Assembly (NCBI RefSeq): GCF_002737765.1
Contig: NZ_PEGG01000026.1
Coordinates: forward strand, 1-15,176
Reading direction: 5' to 3'
DNA length: 15,176 bases
DNA from: Caulobacter sp. B11
Lineage (GTDB): Bacteria; Pseudomonadota; Alphaproteobacteria; Caulobacterales; Caulobacteraceae
The position numbers were made by a program, and so were the translations under genes. The notes beneath the pieces are model-generated. The model was not told the DNA's origin. It ran no database searches and saw nothing but the letters and a program-made list of their open reading frames with translations. How positions within the stretch are numbered: the first letter of the stretch is position 1; the number at the start of each line of letters is the position of its first letter. Positions 1 to 7,193 of the stretch are shown here, one piece after another.

Positions 1-18
1 CGGGCCGACACAGGCCCG
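1..18. terminator. Short GC-rich hairpin downstream of hemW
   Basis: CGGGCC and GGCCCG (1-6 and 13-18) form a perfect 6-bp inverted repeat with a 6-base loop, 15 bases past the hemW stop on its transcribed strand. There is no clear T-run after it, and the window edge hides what lies beyond. It may help end the rdgB-hemW transcript or belong to the next gene. Confidence 0.3.
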
Positions 19-33
19 CGCGCCACAAGGATA

Positions 34-1191
34 TCAGGTCGCGAGCGCGCCTGTCAGCCGGTCCAGCAAAAGACGCCCGGCCCGTGTGGCGCGCAGCCGG
101 TCGGGATCGTCGGCGAGCAGGCCCAGTTCGACATGGCGGCGAACCTTGTCGGCCCCGGCCGACAGGCCCAGGACCGCCACCTCTGAGAAGGCCACGCCCG
201 CATCGATCCTCAGGCCCAGCAGCAGCCGCTCCTCGGCCGCCTCGATCGGGCTCAGGATCTCGCGCGTGAAGCCGACGCCGGTGTCGGCCACGGCGGTCAC
301 ATAGTCGGCGATCTTGCGGTGGGCGGTGGTGGCGACACGGCCTTCGGCCAGGCTCAGCCGGCCGTGGGCCCCGGGACCGACGCCGACATAGTCGACGCCG
401 CGCCAGTAAACGAGATTATGCCGCGAGCGCGCCGCCTCGCCCCGGGCGTGATTGGACACCTCATAGGCGTCGAAGCCTGCGGCCTCGAGCACCGCCTGGG
501 TGGTCTCGAACAGGGTTGTCGCCTGGTCCTCGTCGGCGACGATCAGGCGGCCGCGTTCCACGGCCCGATCAAAGGCCGTTCCGGCCTCGATGGTCAGCTG
601 ATAGGGCGAGACGTGTTCGGGACCATAGGTCAGGGCCTCGGCCAGCTCGGCCGCCCAGGCCTCGGGGGTTTGGCCGGGTCGGGCATAGATCAGGTCGATC
701 GACAGGCGCGGGAAGGCGCGGGCGGCGGTGGCGATGGCCCGTCGGGCCGAGCCGGCGTCGTGATTGCGGCCCAGCAGGGCCAGGGCCGCGTCATCCAGGG
801 CCTGGACCCCCAGGGACAGCCGCGCCACCCCGGCGGCCGCCAGAGCGTCGAAGCGGGCGGTCTCGGCGTCGGTGGGATTGGCCTCCAGGCTGATCTCCAG
901 GTCGGCGACCGGGCTCCACAGGCCTTTGGCCGTGTCGATCACCCGGGCGACCTGGGCCGGATCCATCAGGGACGGCGTGCCGCCGCCGAAGAAGATCGAC
1001 ACCAGGGCCCGCGGTCCGGTCAGGGCCCGCTGGGCGATCAGGTCGGCGACGATGGCGTCGGCCAGGCCCGCCTGCTCGGCGGTCCGCCCCCGGTCGCGCA
1101 CCACGTTGAAGTCGCAATAGGGACAGATCCGGGCGCAATAGGGCCAGTGAACATAGACGCCCAAGGGGGGCAGGTGGGTCGGATCACCCAA
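34..1191 (-). CDS. hemW: Radical SAM heme chaperone HemW
   Basis: 385 residues, the usual length for HemW, a cytosolic radical-SAM protein that binds heme and is thought to deliver it to respiratory proteins. The CX3CX2C iron-sulfur motif is at C19, C23 and C26, followed by D-F. HemN oxidases carry a further Cys at that point, so this is HemW and not coproporphyrinogen dehydrogenase. The SAM-binding GGGTPS is at residues 69-74 and SLEANPTD at 101-108. The start is a TTG overlapping the rdgB stop codon by 8 bases, which implies translational coupling; the next in-frame alternative is another TTG at codon 10, so the exact start is a little uncertain. The rdgB-hemW pairing is common in alphaproteobacteria. 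Older annotations call this family 'HemN-like', which overstates its enzymatic role. Confidence 0.93.
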   Translation of the reverse strand: MGDPTHLPPLGVYVHWPYCARICPYCDFNVVRDRGRTAEQAGLADAIVADLIAQRALTGPRALVSIFFGGGTPSLMDPAQVARVIDTAKGLWSPVADLEISLEANPTDAETARFDALAAAGVARLSLGVQALDDAALALLGRNHDAGSARRAIATAARAFPRLSIDLIYARPGQTPEAWAAELAEALTYGPEHVSPYQLTIEAGTAFDRAVERGRLIVADEDQATTLFETTQAVLEAAGFDAYEVSNHARGEAARSRHNLVYWRGVDYVGVGPGAHGRLSLAEGRVATTAHRKIADYVTAVADTGVGFTREILSPIEAAEERLLLGLRIDAGVAFSEVAVLGLSAGADKVRRHVELGLLADDPDRLRATRAGRLLLDRLTGALAT

Positions 1192-1789
1192 ACAGCGCCG
1201 CCTTCAGCTTCTCGAACGCCTGGGCGCGGTGGCTCATGGCGTCCTTCGCGGCCGGCTCCATCTCGCCGAAGGTTTGGTCGAAGCCGGTGGGGACGAAGAT
1301 CGGGTCATAGCCGAACCCCCGGTCGCCGCGCGGCGGGAAAGTCAGGGTGCCGTGCACCTCGCCCTGCACCACCACCGCCGGGCCGCCCTTGGGCCAGGCC
1401 ACGGCCAGGGCGCAGGTGAACCAGGCGGTGCGGTCGTCCGAGCCGGATTCCTCCACCCGTTCGGCGACCTTCGCCATGGCCTCGGTGAAATCCTTGTCGG
1501 GACCGGCCCAGCGGGCCGAATAGATGCCGGGCGAACCGTCCAGGGCCGTCACCGACAGGCCGGAATCGTCGGCCAGGGCGATCTGGCCCGACAACTCGGC
1601 CGCATGGCGCGCCTTGAGCAGGGCGTTGCCGACAAAGGTGCTCTCGGTCTCGTCCGGTTCGGGCAGGCCCAGGGCGCCGGCCGCCAGCACCTCGAATCGC
1701 CCGTCGAGAAGCGCCGCCAGTTCGCGGGCCTTGCCGGGATTGTGCGTGGCAGCGACGATTTTCAGGCCGGGGCTGAGGGTCAGGGACAT
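1184..1789 (-). CDS. rdgB: RdgB/HAM1 family XTP/dITP pyrophosphatase
   Basis: 201 residues, normal for the non-canonical purine NTP pyrophosphatase that hydrolyses dITP, XTP and ITP to monophosphates and so keeps deaminated purines out of DNA and RNA. Family landmarks are all present: THNPGK at 15-20 (substrate phosphate binding), F-V-G-N-A-L-L-K-A at 52-60, ADDSGL at 73-78 with the acidic metal and catalytic residues, GFGYDP at 158-163, and SHRAQAF at 186-192 near the C-terminus. The start is an ATG with a GGAG about 7 bases upstream. It is the first gene of a two-gene minus-strand unit with hemW. The region upstream shows no clear promoter close to the start. Confidence 0.95.
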   Translation of the reverse strand: MSLTLSPGLKIVAATHNPGKARELAALLDGRFEVLAAGALGLPEPDETESTFVGNALLKARHAAELSGQIALADDSGLSVTALDGSPGIYSARWAGPDKDFTEAMAKVAERVEESGSDDRTAWFTCALAVAWPKGGPAVVVQGEVHGTLTFPPRGDRGFGYDPIFVPTGFDQTFGEMEPAAKDAMSHRAQAFEKLKAALFG

Positions 1790-2043
1790 GGGCGGCTCCG
1801 TCGGCTAGGGGCGGGTCTGTGCGCCTGTAGTCTCCCATGTCGCTCCGAGTCCGCAAGGCGTCTGTCGCCCGATCAGCGTCTTGGGCGGAGATCCTGGCGC
1901 GACTGAGTGATTTCGTCGCACGCCCCGGGCCGACCACCGCGCCGCCGAGTCGGGAAAGCCCAAGCTTGCAAGGGATCGGCGATTCCAGGGGCCGCAATCT
2001 GGGCGGGACGGGGTCTGGAGGTCCCGATCATTGCGAAAGTTTA
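1790..2043. other. Non-coding stretch upstream of rdgB
   Basis: About 250 bases without a gene I can support. An open frame at 1837-2064 (plus) and a longer minus-strand frame across it lack a recognisable family, a good ribosome-binding site or a plausible composition. The stretch should hold the rdgB promoter, but I could not pick a convincing pair of boxes near the gene. Confidence 0.5.
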
Positions 2044-2060
2044 ATATCGAAAATCGATAT
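2044..2060. promoter_or_regulatory. Perfect 7-bp inverted repeat, candidate operator
   Basis: ATATCGA-AAA-TCGATAT is perfectly symmetric, with 7-bp arms and a 3-base spacer, in a distinctly AT-rich patch of an otherwise GC-rich window. A TTGCGA at 2031-2036 precedes it (possible plus-strand -35). On the minus strand TTGATT-N16-TACATA runs into it. The symmetry is what a dimeric helix-turn-helix protein would bind; the small Xre-type regulator encoded at 2890-3117 is a candidate, by inference only. Confidence 0.45.
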
Positions 2061-2149
2061 GTAACATTGCCGTAGGCCGAATCAAAAACTAATTTGCAGG
2101 TAGGGTTGGAGGCTTCGCTTCGACCTCTGTCCCGCCCGAAAGATCCACG

Positions 2150-2266
2150 ATGTCGCCCGCTCGCCTGATCCGCATCTTTGACGCCGTCGCCACCCGCCTG
2201 GCGACGCTCGTGTTGATCGCCGGTCTGCCGATCGCGGCCGTGACCTTCGCGATTCAGTCGTTCTAG
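2150..2266 (+). CDS. Possible 38-residue single-pass membrane peptide
   Basis: ATG at 2150, TAG at 2264-2266. The peptide has a basic N-terminus (residues 1-16, three Arg) followed by an uninterrupted hydrophobic stretch from about residue 17 to 36 with a central Pro, ending in a short QSF tail. That layout is typical of a small inner-membrane protein. It lies 90 bases after the inverted repeat and 67 bases before the DUF2975 gene on the same strand. Against it: the ribosome-binding site is weak (GAAAG only), and I do not recognise the family. Conservation in relatives would decide whether it is real. Confidence 0.35.
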   Translation: MSPARLIRIFDAVATRLATLVLIAGLPIAAVTFAIQSF

Positions 2267-2276
2267 GCGACCCGCT

Positions 2277-2307
2277 TTGACGACTCGCGCCGAACCGGCG
2301 CATGTTT
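2277..2307 (+). promoter_or_regulatory. Candidate promoter for the DUF2975 gene
   Basis: TTGACG at 2277-2282 is a near-perfect -35. A loose -10 (GCATGTTT, 2300-2307) follows at a spacing somewhat longer than ideal. Transcription would then begin about 20 bases before the ATG at 2334. The TTG of this box is in frame with the gene and can be misread as an upstream start codon. Confidence 0.25.
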
Positions 2308-2333
2308 GGCCATCGGATTGGGGAAACTTCGCT

Positions 2334-2867
2334 ATGCGGGCCTTGGGGCCAGGCTCGGTATCGAGCTTCCTGAAGATCGCGCTCGACGTCATCTATGTGG
2401 CGCTGTGGGTCTGGATCGGCCTGCTGTCGGTCGTGTCGCTCGTCGTGCTGCTGATGAGCTTCAATCCCGAGTTGCTGGCCAACCGGCTGCACATCAATGG
2501 CAATGTCGACGAGTTGACCGGCAACGGCCCGCTTCTGGCCGCCGCCCTGGCGGGCTGGGCGCTGATGTCCGGCGGCTGGATGGCCATCGTCGAGCGGCTG
2601 CGCAAGATCTTCGGCACCCTGAGCGCCGGCGACCCCTTCCACCCCGACAATGTCCGCCGCCTGCGCCTGGTCGGCATGATCCTGGTGGGGCTGGAGATCG
2701 GACGCTATGTCTTCGCTAGCGTCGCCCACGCCATCGCCAAGGACGTCAAGGTGATCGACGGCTCCTTCACCCTCAACACCTGGTTCTCGGTGCTGGTGGT
2801 GTTCGTGCTGGCCGAGGTCTTCCGCGAGGGCGCCCGCCTTCGCCGCGAAGCCGAACTGACCATCTGA
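2334..2867 (+). CDS. DUF2975 family membrane protein
   Basis: 177 residues with four predicted membrane helices at about 12-41, 65-85, 108-132 and 147-165. The cytoplasmic loop GDPFHPDNVRRL (99-110) and the C-terminal stretch around AEVFREGARLR (160-170) are hallmarks of DUF2975. The function is unknown. Across bacteria these proteins sit immediately upstream of a small YozG-type regulator, exactly as here (22-base gap), suggesting a regulator-membrane partner pair. I chose the ATG at 2334 because GGGGA lies 8 bases upstream; an in-frame TTG at 2277 would add 19 residues without the membrane-protein character and appears to be part of a -35 box. Confidence 0.85.
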   Translation: MRALGPGSVSSFLKIALDVIYVALWVWIGLLSVVSLVVLLMSFNPELLANRLHINGNVDELTGNGPLLAAALAGWALMSGGWMAIVERLRKIFGTLSAGDPFHPDNVRRLRLVGMILVGLEIGRYVFASVAHAIAKDVKVIDGSFTLNTWFSVLVVFVLAEVFREGARLRREAELTI

Positions 2868-2889
2868 GCCACGCGGAGACACCGACCCC

Positions 2890-3117
2890 ATGCCCATCCG
2901 CGTCAATCTCGACCGCATCCTGCTGGAACGCCGGATGTCGCTGACCGAACTGTCCGACCGGGTCGGGGTGACGATCGCCAACCTGTCGATCCTCAAGACC
3001 GGCAAGGCCCGCGCCGTGCGCTTCTCGACCCTCGACGCCCTGTGTCGCGAACTGGGCTGCCAGCCCGGCGACCTGGTGGAATACGAGGCCGGCCCGCCGA
3101 GCGCGGTCGAGGACTAG
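2890..3117 (+). CDS. Small Xre/YozG-type helix-turn-helix regulator
   Basis: 75 residues, almost entirely one Cro/C1-type DNA-binding domain: the first helix at about 5-15, the helix-turn-helix around LTELSDRVGVTIANLSILKT (18-37), then VRFSTLDALCRELGCQPGDL (43-62), the typical ending of this family (HTH_26, YozG-like). It is probably a dimeric transcription regulator, and is likely to control its own operon with the DUF2975 gene just upstream. A GGAG sits about 11 bases before the ATG. The inverted repeat at 2044-2060 is a possible binding site, which is inference. The gene ends 12 bases before a strong hairpin that separates it from convergent rph. Confidence 0.88.
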   Translation: MPIRVNLDRILLERRMSLTELSDRVGVTIANLSILKTGKARAVRFSTLDALCRELGCQPGDLVEYEAGPPSAVED

Positions 3118-3129
3118 AACTAGAAGGGA

Positions 3130-3155
3130 TTCCCTCTCCCGCCGGGGAGAGGGAA
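3130..3155. terminator. Bidirectional hairpin between the regulator gene and rph
   Basis: TTCCCTCTCCC and GGGAGAGGGAA (3130-3140 and 3145-3155) are perfect complements, an 11-bp stem with a GCCG loop. It sits between two convergent genes, 12 bases after one stop and 7 bases after the other, so it probably insulates both. No long T-run follows on either strand. Pyrimidine-rich hairpins of this style look like an intergenic repeat; a shorter cousin lies at 13467-13485. Confidence 0.6.
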
Positions 3156-3162
3156 GGGACGC

Positions 3163-3878
<716 letters not shown>

Positions 3879-3894
3879 GGATTACTCCGGGGCT

Positions 3895-3923
3895 TTGCGT
3901 GATAGGATTAGGCCGCTTATCCT
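3895..3923 (+). promoter_or_regulatory. Promoter for hrcA-grpE
   Basis: TTGCGT (3895-3900), a 17-base spacer, then TATCCT (3918-3923). Transcription would begin near 3930, giving a leader of roughly 60 bases before the hrcA ATG at 3993. No CIRCE element (TTAGCACTC-N9-GAGTGCTAA) is visible around hrcA, so HrcA autoregulation through CIRCE is not supported here. The arms ATAGGAT (3902-3908) and ATCCTAT (3919-3925) form an inverted repeat around the spacer. Confidence 0.5.
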
Positions 3924-3944
3924 ATGTCAGTCGGGGTCGTCCAA
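3916..3944 (-). promoter_or_regulatory. Candidate divergent promoter for rph
   Basis: On the minus strand TTGGAC (complement of 3939-3944), 17 bases, then GATAAG (complement of 3916-3921). It overlaps the hrcA promoter, so the two units could compete for polymerase. The -10 match is only moderate. Confidence 0.3.
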
Positions 3945-3960
3945 CTCCGTCGCAATCGGG

Positions 3961-3990
3961 CGGACACTCTGTCCGTCGCCTCTGAAGGCG
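3961..3990 (+). promoter_or_regulatory. Two hairpins in the hrcA leader, second one buries the ribosome-binding site
   Basis: CGGAC-ACTCT-GTCCG (3961-3975) and CGCCT-CTGA-AGGCG (3977-3990) are adjacent perfect stem-loops ending 2 bases before the hrcA ATG. The Shine-Dalgarno-like AAGG (3985-3988) is in the loop edge and the 3' arm of the second. Such an arrangement could make hrcA translation temperature-sensitive; that is inference from structure only. Confidence 0.45.
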
Positions 3991-3992
3991 TC

Positions 3993-5069
3993 ATGACGCA
4001 ACTGTTCACGGGTTTTTCCGCGCAGACCCCCAGTCTCACCGACCTGGATTCGCGCGCCCGCGACATTTTCCGGCGCGTTGTGGAGTCGTATCTGGAGACC
4101 GGCGAGCCGGTCGGATCGCGGACCATTTCGCGCGGCGGGGTCCAGCTGTCGCCGGCCTCGATCCGCAACACCATGCAGGACCTCGCCCAACTGGGCCTGC
4201 TCAACGCGCCTCATTCCAGCGCCGGCCGCATTCCCACCCACGCGGGCCTGCGGATGTTCGTCGACGGCCTGCTCGAGGTCGGCGACCTCGGCGAGGAAGA
4301 GCGGCGAACCATCGAGTCGCGGCTGTTCGCCCATGGTCGCTCGTTCGAGGAGGCGCTGGGCGAGGCCAGCGCCATCCTGTCTGGCCTGGCCGGCGGAGCG
4401 GGCATCGTCGTCACCCCGGTGCGCGAGGGCGGCGTCAAGCATGTCGAGTTCGTCGCCCTGGGCGCCGACCAGGCCCTGGCGATCATGGTCTTCGACGATG
4501 GCACGGTCGAGAACCGCCTGATGCACAAGGCCGCTGGCGTCACGCCCTCGTCGCTGCAGGAGGCCTCCAACTTTCTCAATGCCCGCCTGCGCGGCCGCAC
4601 CCTGAACGAGACCAAGGCCGAGATGGCCGCCGAGCTGGACAAGGCGAGGCTCGAGCTGGACGCCACCGCGGCCCGGCTGGTCGAGGACGGTCTGGCCGCC
4701 TGGGGCGGGGGCGAGGACGCCGAGCGGGCCCTGATCGTGCGCGGCCGCGGCAACCTGCTGGCCGACCCCAGCGCCCGCGAGGATCTCGAGCGCGTGCGGC
4801 TTCTGTTCGACGACCTGGAGCAGAAGGGCCAGCTGATCGGCCTGCTCGACGACGTCCGCGAGGCCGAGGGCGTGCGCATTTTCATTGGGGCCGAAACACG
4901 ACTCTTTTCGCTTTCGGGTTCCTCCGTGATCGCGGCGCCCTATATGACGGGCCGACAGAAGGTCTTGGGCGCGATCGGCGTGATCGGACCCACACGGCTC
5001 AACTATGCCCGGGTGATCCCGCTGGTGGACTATACCGCCCGCGTGCTCGGCCGGATGATGGACGGATAA
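3993..5069 (+). CDS. hrcA: Heat-inducible transcription repressor HrcA
   Basis: 358 residues, normal for HrcA, the repressor that binds CIRCE elements upstream of chaperone genes and needs GroEL for activity. The N-terminal winged helix spans about residues 10-90: [46 protein letters not shown], then [17 protein letters not shown]. The central GAF-like and inserted dimerisation region follows, with [11 protein letters not shown]. The C-terminus carries [20 protein letters not shown], a strong family signature. I chose the ATG at 3993 because it follows a GAAGG and the conserved part begins soon after; an in-frame ATG at 3924 would add 23 unconserved residues and overlap the promoter's -10. 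grpE follows after 13 bases, so the two are surely cotranscribed. Confidence 0.95.
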   Translation: MTQLFTGFSAQTPSLTDLDSRARDIFRRVVESYLETGEPVGSRTISRGGVQLSPASIRNTMQDLAQLGLLNAPHSSAGRIPTHAGLRMFVDGLLEVGDLGEEERRTIESRLFAHGRSFEEALGEASAILSGLAGGAGIVVTPVREGGVKHVEFVALGADQALAIMVFDDGTVENRLMHKAAGVTPSSLQEASNFLNARLRGRTLNETKAEMAAELDKARLELDATAARLVEDGLAAWGGGEDAERALIVRGRGNLLADPSAREDLERVRLLFDDLEQKGQLIGLLDDVREAEGVRIFIGAETRLFSLSGSSVIAAPYMTGRQKVLGAIGVIGPTRLNYARVIPLVDYTARVLGRMMDG

Positions 5070-5082
5070 GGACAGTAGCGAA

Positions 5083-5694
5083 ATGACCGACGACCAGACG
5101 CCGACGGAAGACGTCAATCTGGAAGCCGATGACGCGGCTCAGGAGATCGAGACCCTCAAGCTGGAGGTGGCGGCCCTGCGCGACCAGGCGCTGCGCTTCG
5201 CCGCCGAGGCGGAGAACACCAAGCGTCGGGCCGAGCGCGAATCCAACGACGCCCGCGCCTTCGCCATCCAGAAGTTCGCCCGCGACCTGCTGGGCGCGGC
5301 CGACAATCTGGCCCGCGCCACGGCCATGAGCCCGCGCGACTCCCAGGACCCGGCGGTGACCAACTACATCATCGGCGTGGAAATGACCGAGAAGGAGCTT
5401 CTGGCGGCCTTCGAGCGCAACGGCCTGCGCAAGGTCGAGCCGAACAAGGGCGAGAAGTTCGATCCCCATCTGCACCAGGCGGTGATGGAGCAGCCCTCGA
5501 CCGAGATCGCCGCTGGCGGCGTGCTGCAGGTCCTTCAGGCCGGCTACGAGCTGATGGGTCGCCTGATTCGTCCGGCCATGGTGGCGGTCGCCGCCAAGGG
5601 CTCGACCGGGCCTTCGGCCGGAGAGCCGGCGGCCAATCCCTATGCCAGCGCGGGCGGCGAGGACGCCGGCGGCGCCGTCGACACCAAGGCCTGA
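5083..5694 (+). CDS. grpE: Nucleotide exchange factor GrpE
   Basis: 203 residues. GrpE is the cytosolic dimeric cofactor that releases ADP from DnaK. The acidic, poorly conserved N-terminus (1-25) leads into a long coiled-coil helix (about 24-75, around KLEVAALRDQALRFAAEAEN and TKRRAERE), then the four-helix bundle and the beta domain with the family signature FDPHLHQAVMEQPS through GGVLQVLQAGYELMGRLIRP (about 127-165). The tail is Gly/Ala-rich. AAGGA lies about 9 bases before the ATG. It is in an operon with hrcA, the common alphaproteobacterial heat-shock pair; dnaK-dnaJ are not next door. Its last 55 bases overlap the 3' end of the convergent DUF2061 gene. Confidence 0.96.
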   Translation: MTDDQTPTEDVNLEADDAAQEIETLKLEVAALRDQALRFAAEAENTKRRAERESNDARAFAIQKFARDLLGAADNLARATAMSPRDSQDPAVTNYIIGVEMTEKELLAAFERNGLRKVEPNKGEKFDPHLHQAVMEQPSTEIAAGGVLQVLQAGYELMGRLIRPAMVAVAAKGSTGPSAGEPAANPYASAGGEDAGGAVDTKA

Positions 5695-5888
5695 GCCTTC
5701 AGGTCCCGCGCCTTGTCGGCGCGGGACCACAGGCGCTCATGGATGTTGAAGGTCACGGTCTGAACCAGCGGTTCGACCAGGCCCACGGCCAGGGCCACCC
5801 GCCAGTCGCGGGTCAGGGCGTAGGTCACGGCGACCGCCACGGTGAGGTGCATGGAGGCGTAGGTTAGGGTCTTGAGCGCCAAGCGCAT
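5640..5888 (-). CDS. DUF2061 family small membrane protein, likely Fur-controlled
   Basis: 82 residues with two membrane helices at about 8-25 and 30-48, followed by EPLVQTVTFNIHERLW (39-54), the conserved motif of DUF2061, and a short Ala/Pro-rich tail. Its function is not known. I chose the ATG at 5886-5888 because AGGGAC lies about 10 bases upstream and the domain begins directly at it; the open frame continues upstream to 6116, but that part would cross the Fur box and looks non-coding. The 3' end overlaps the last 55 bases of convergent grpE. The 17-bp palindrome 15 bases upstream suggests iron-dependent repression, unusual for this family as far as I know. Confidence 0.82.
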   Translation of the reverse strand: MRLALKTLTYASMHLTVAVAVTYALTRDWRVALAVGLVEPLVQTVTFNIHERLWSRADKARDLKAQALVSTAPPASSPPALA

Positions 5889-5903
5889 GACTTTGGTCCC
5901 TAG

Positions 5904-5920
5904 TTGAGAATCATTCTCAA
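5904..5920. promoter_or_regulatory. Fur box upstream of the DUF2061 gene
   Basis: TTGAGAATCATTCTCAA is a perfect 17-bp palindrome (8-1-8). Its core TGAGAATCATTCTCA matches the classical Fur 7-1-7 motif TGATAATnATTATCA at 13 of 15 positions, counting the free centre. It lies 15 bases from the DUF2061 start and about 140 bases upstream of dnaN, so the DUF2061 gene is the natural target. The GAATC at 5908-5912 is also a GANTC (CcrM-type) methylation site. Confidence 0.75.
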
Positions 5921-5948
5921 TAACTAGGCGCCATTTCCCTGTTCGCAA
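5921..5948 (-). promoter_or_regulatory. Candidate promoter for the DUF2061 gene
   Basis: On the minus strand TTGCGA (complement of 5943-5948), a 16-base gap, then TAGTTA (complement of 5921-5926). The -10 is poor, but the position is sensible: transcription would start inside the adjacent palindrome, where a bound repressor would block it. Confidence 0.3.
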
Positions 5949-6062
5949 GCCCTCGCCCCTCTTCCCCAGCCGTGCGATTTCGATAATGTCGCAGGTCCAT
6001 TCACAACGGGACCGTGCGCGACGATTCTTCATCGACGGCGGTTTCGGGATCTGGACCTGGAT

Positions 6063-7181
6063 ATGAAGCTTACCATCGAGCGGGCGGCGTTGCTGAAGGC
6101 GCTGGGGCATGTGCAAAGCGTCGTCGAGCGGCGCAACACCATCCCGATCCTGTCGAACATCCTGCTGTCAGCCGAGGGCGAAACCCTGAGCTTCTCGGCG
6201 ACCGACCTGGACATGGAAATCATCGACGAGGGCCTGGCCCAGATCGACCAGCCAGGCCAGATCACCGCCCCGGCCCATACCCTGTACGAGATCGTCCGCA
6301 AGCTGCCCGACGGGGCCGACGTGTCGCTGAGTTTCAGCGGCGATGATCCGCGCCTGGTGATCTCGGCCGGCCGTTCGCGCTTCAACCTGCCGGTGCTGCC
6401 GGCCGGCGATTTTCCGGTGATGAGCGGCGACGGGCTGTCGAGCCGCATCTCGGTCGACACCAACGAGCTGATCCGGCTGATCGACAAGACCCGTTTCGCG
6501 ATCTCGACCGAAGAGACCCGCTACTATCTGAACGGTCTCTATCTCCACACCGTCAATGACGGCGGCGAGGTCAAGTTGCGGGCCGTGGCCACCGACGGCC
6601 ACCGCCTGGCCCTGGCCGAGATGGCCGCCCCCGAGGGCGCCGCCGGCCTGCCGGGTATCATCGTGCCGCGCAAGACCATCCAGGAGGCCCGCCGCCTGAT
6701 GGAATCGGCCGGCGAGCAGGTCGACCTGCAGATCAGCGCCCAGAAGGTGCGCTTCGAGTTCGGCCAGGCGGCCCTGACCTCCAAGGTCATCGACGGCGCC
6801 TTCCCCGACTATCTCCGCGTCATCCCGCGCGACAACGCCAAGATTCTGACCCTCGACAACGACCTTTTCGCCAAGGCTGTCGACCGGGTGGCCACCATCT
6901 CGGCCGAGAAAAGCCGCTCGGTGAAGCTGGCCATCGAGCCGGGCCGCATCACCCTGACCGTGCGCAACATGGAAGCCGGCCAGGCCGTCGAAGAGGTCGA
7001 GGTCGATTACGACGGCGAACCCTTCGAGATCGGCTTCAACGCCCGCTACCTGCTCGACGTCTGCGGCCAGATCGGCGGCCCGATCGCCGAGTTCCGCTTC
7101 GCCGATCCGGCCAGCCCGACCCTGGTGGTCGATCCGACCGATCCGGGCGTGAAGTACGTGCTGATGCCGCTGCGGGTCTGA
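6063..7181 (+). CDS. dnaN: DNA polymerase III beta subunit (sliding clamp)
   Basis: 372 residues, normal length. DnaN forms the dimeric ring that tethers DNA polymerase III to DNA and recruits other repair and replication proteins. The start MKLTIERAALLKALGHVQSV and the ERRNTIPILSNILL segment (about 22-35) are diagnostic, as are the mid-protein RYYLNGLYLH and ATDGHRLA stretches and the C-terminal YVLMPLRV that lines the partner-binding pocket. Three clamp domains can be assigned at about 1-120, 130-245 and 246-372. The ribosome-binding site is modest. It is not next to dnaA or recF here, as is usual in Caulobacter relatives. A GATTC (GANTC) at 6021-6025 lies in the leader. The next ORF begins 12 bases after the stop. 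Confidence 0.98.
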   Translation: MKLTIERAALLKALGHVQSVVERRNTIPILSNILLSAEGETLSFSATDLDMEIIDEGLAQIDQPGQITAPAHTLYEIVRKLPDGADVSLSFSGDDPRLVISAGRSRFNLPVLPAGDFPVMSGDGLSSRISVDTNELIRLIDKTRFAISTEETRYYLNGLYLHTVNDGGEVKLRAVATDGHRLALAEMAAPEGAAGLPGIIVPRKTIQEARRLMESAGEQVDLQISAQKVRFEFGQAALTSKVIDGAFPDYLRVIPRDNAKILTLDNDLFAKAVDRVATISAEKSRSVKLAIEPGRITLTVRNMEAGQAVEEVEVDYDGEPFEIGFNARYLLDVCGQIGGPIAEFRFADPASPTLVVDPTDPGVKYVLMPLRV

Positions 7182-7193
7182 TCTGTCGCATCG

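Noticed and set aside
319..1419. 366-codon plus-strand open frame opposite hemW
   Set aside because: Gly/Gln-rich shadow of hemW with no family resemblance.
1837..2064. 75-codon plus-strand frame upstream of the DUF2975 gene
   Set aside because: No ribosome-binding site, Ser/Arg/Gly-rich composition, and it runs into the AT-rich operator-like repeat.
3924..3992. Upstream ATG extending HrcA by 23 residues
   Set aside because: It overlaps the likely -10 of the promoter, adds unconserved sequence, and lacks the GAAGG found before the ATG at 3993.
3880..3992. CIRCE element upstream of hrcA
   Set aside because: I looked for TTAGCACTC-N9-GAGTGCTAA and close variants and found none.
3927..5117. 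Long minus-strand open frame opposite hrcA
   Set aside because: Antisense shadow of hrcA with no recognisable motif or ribosome-binding site; hrcA is certain.
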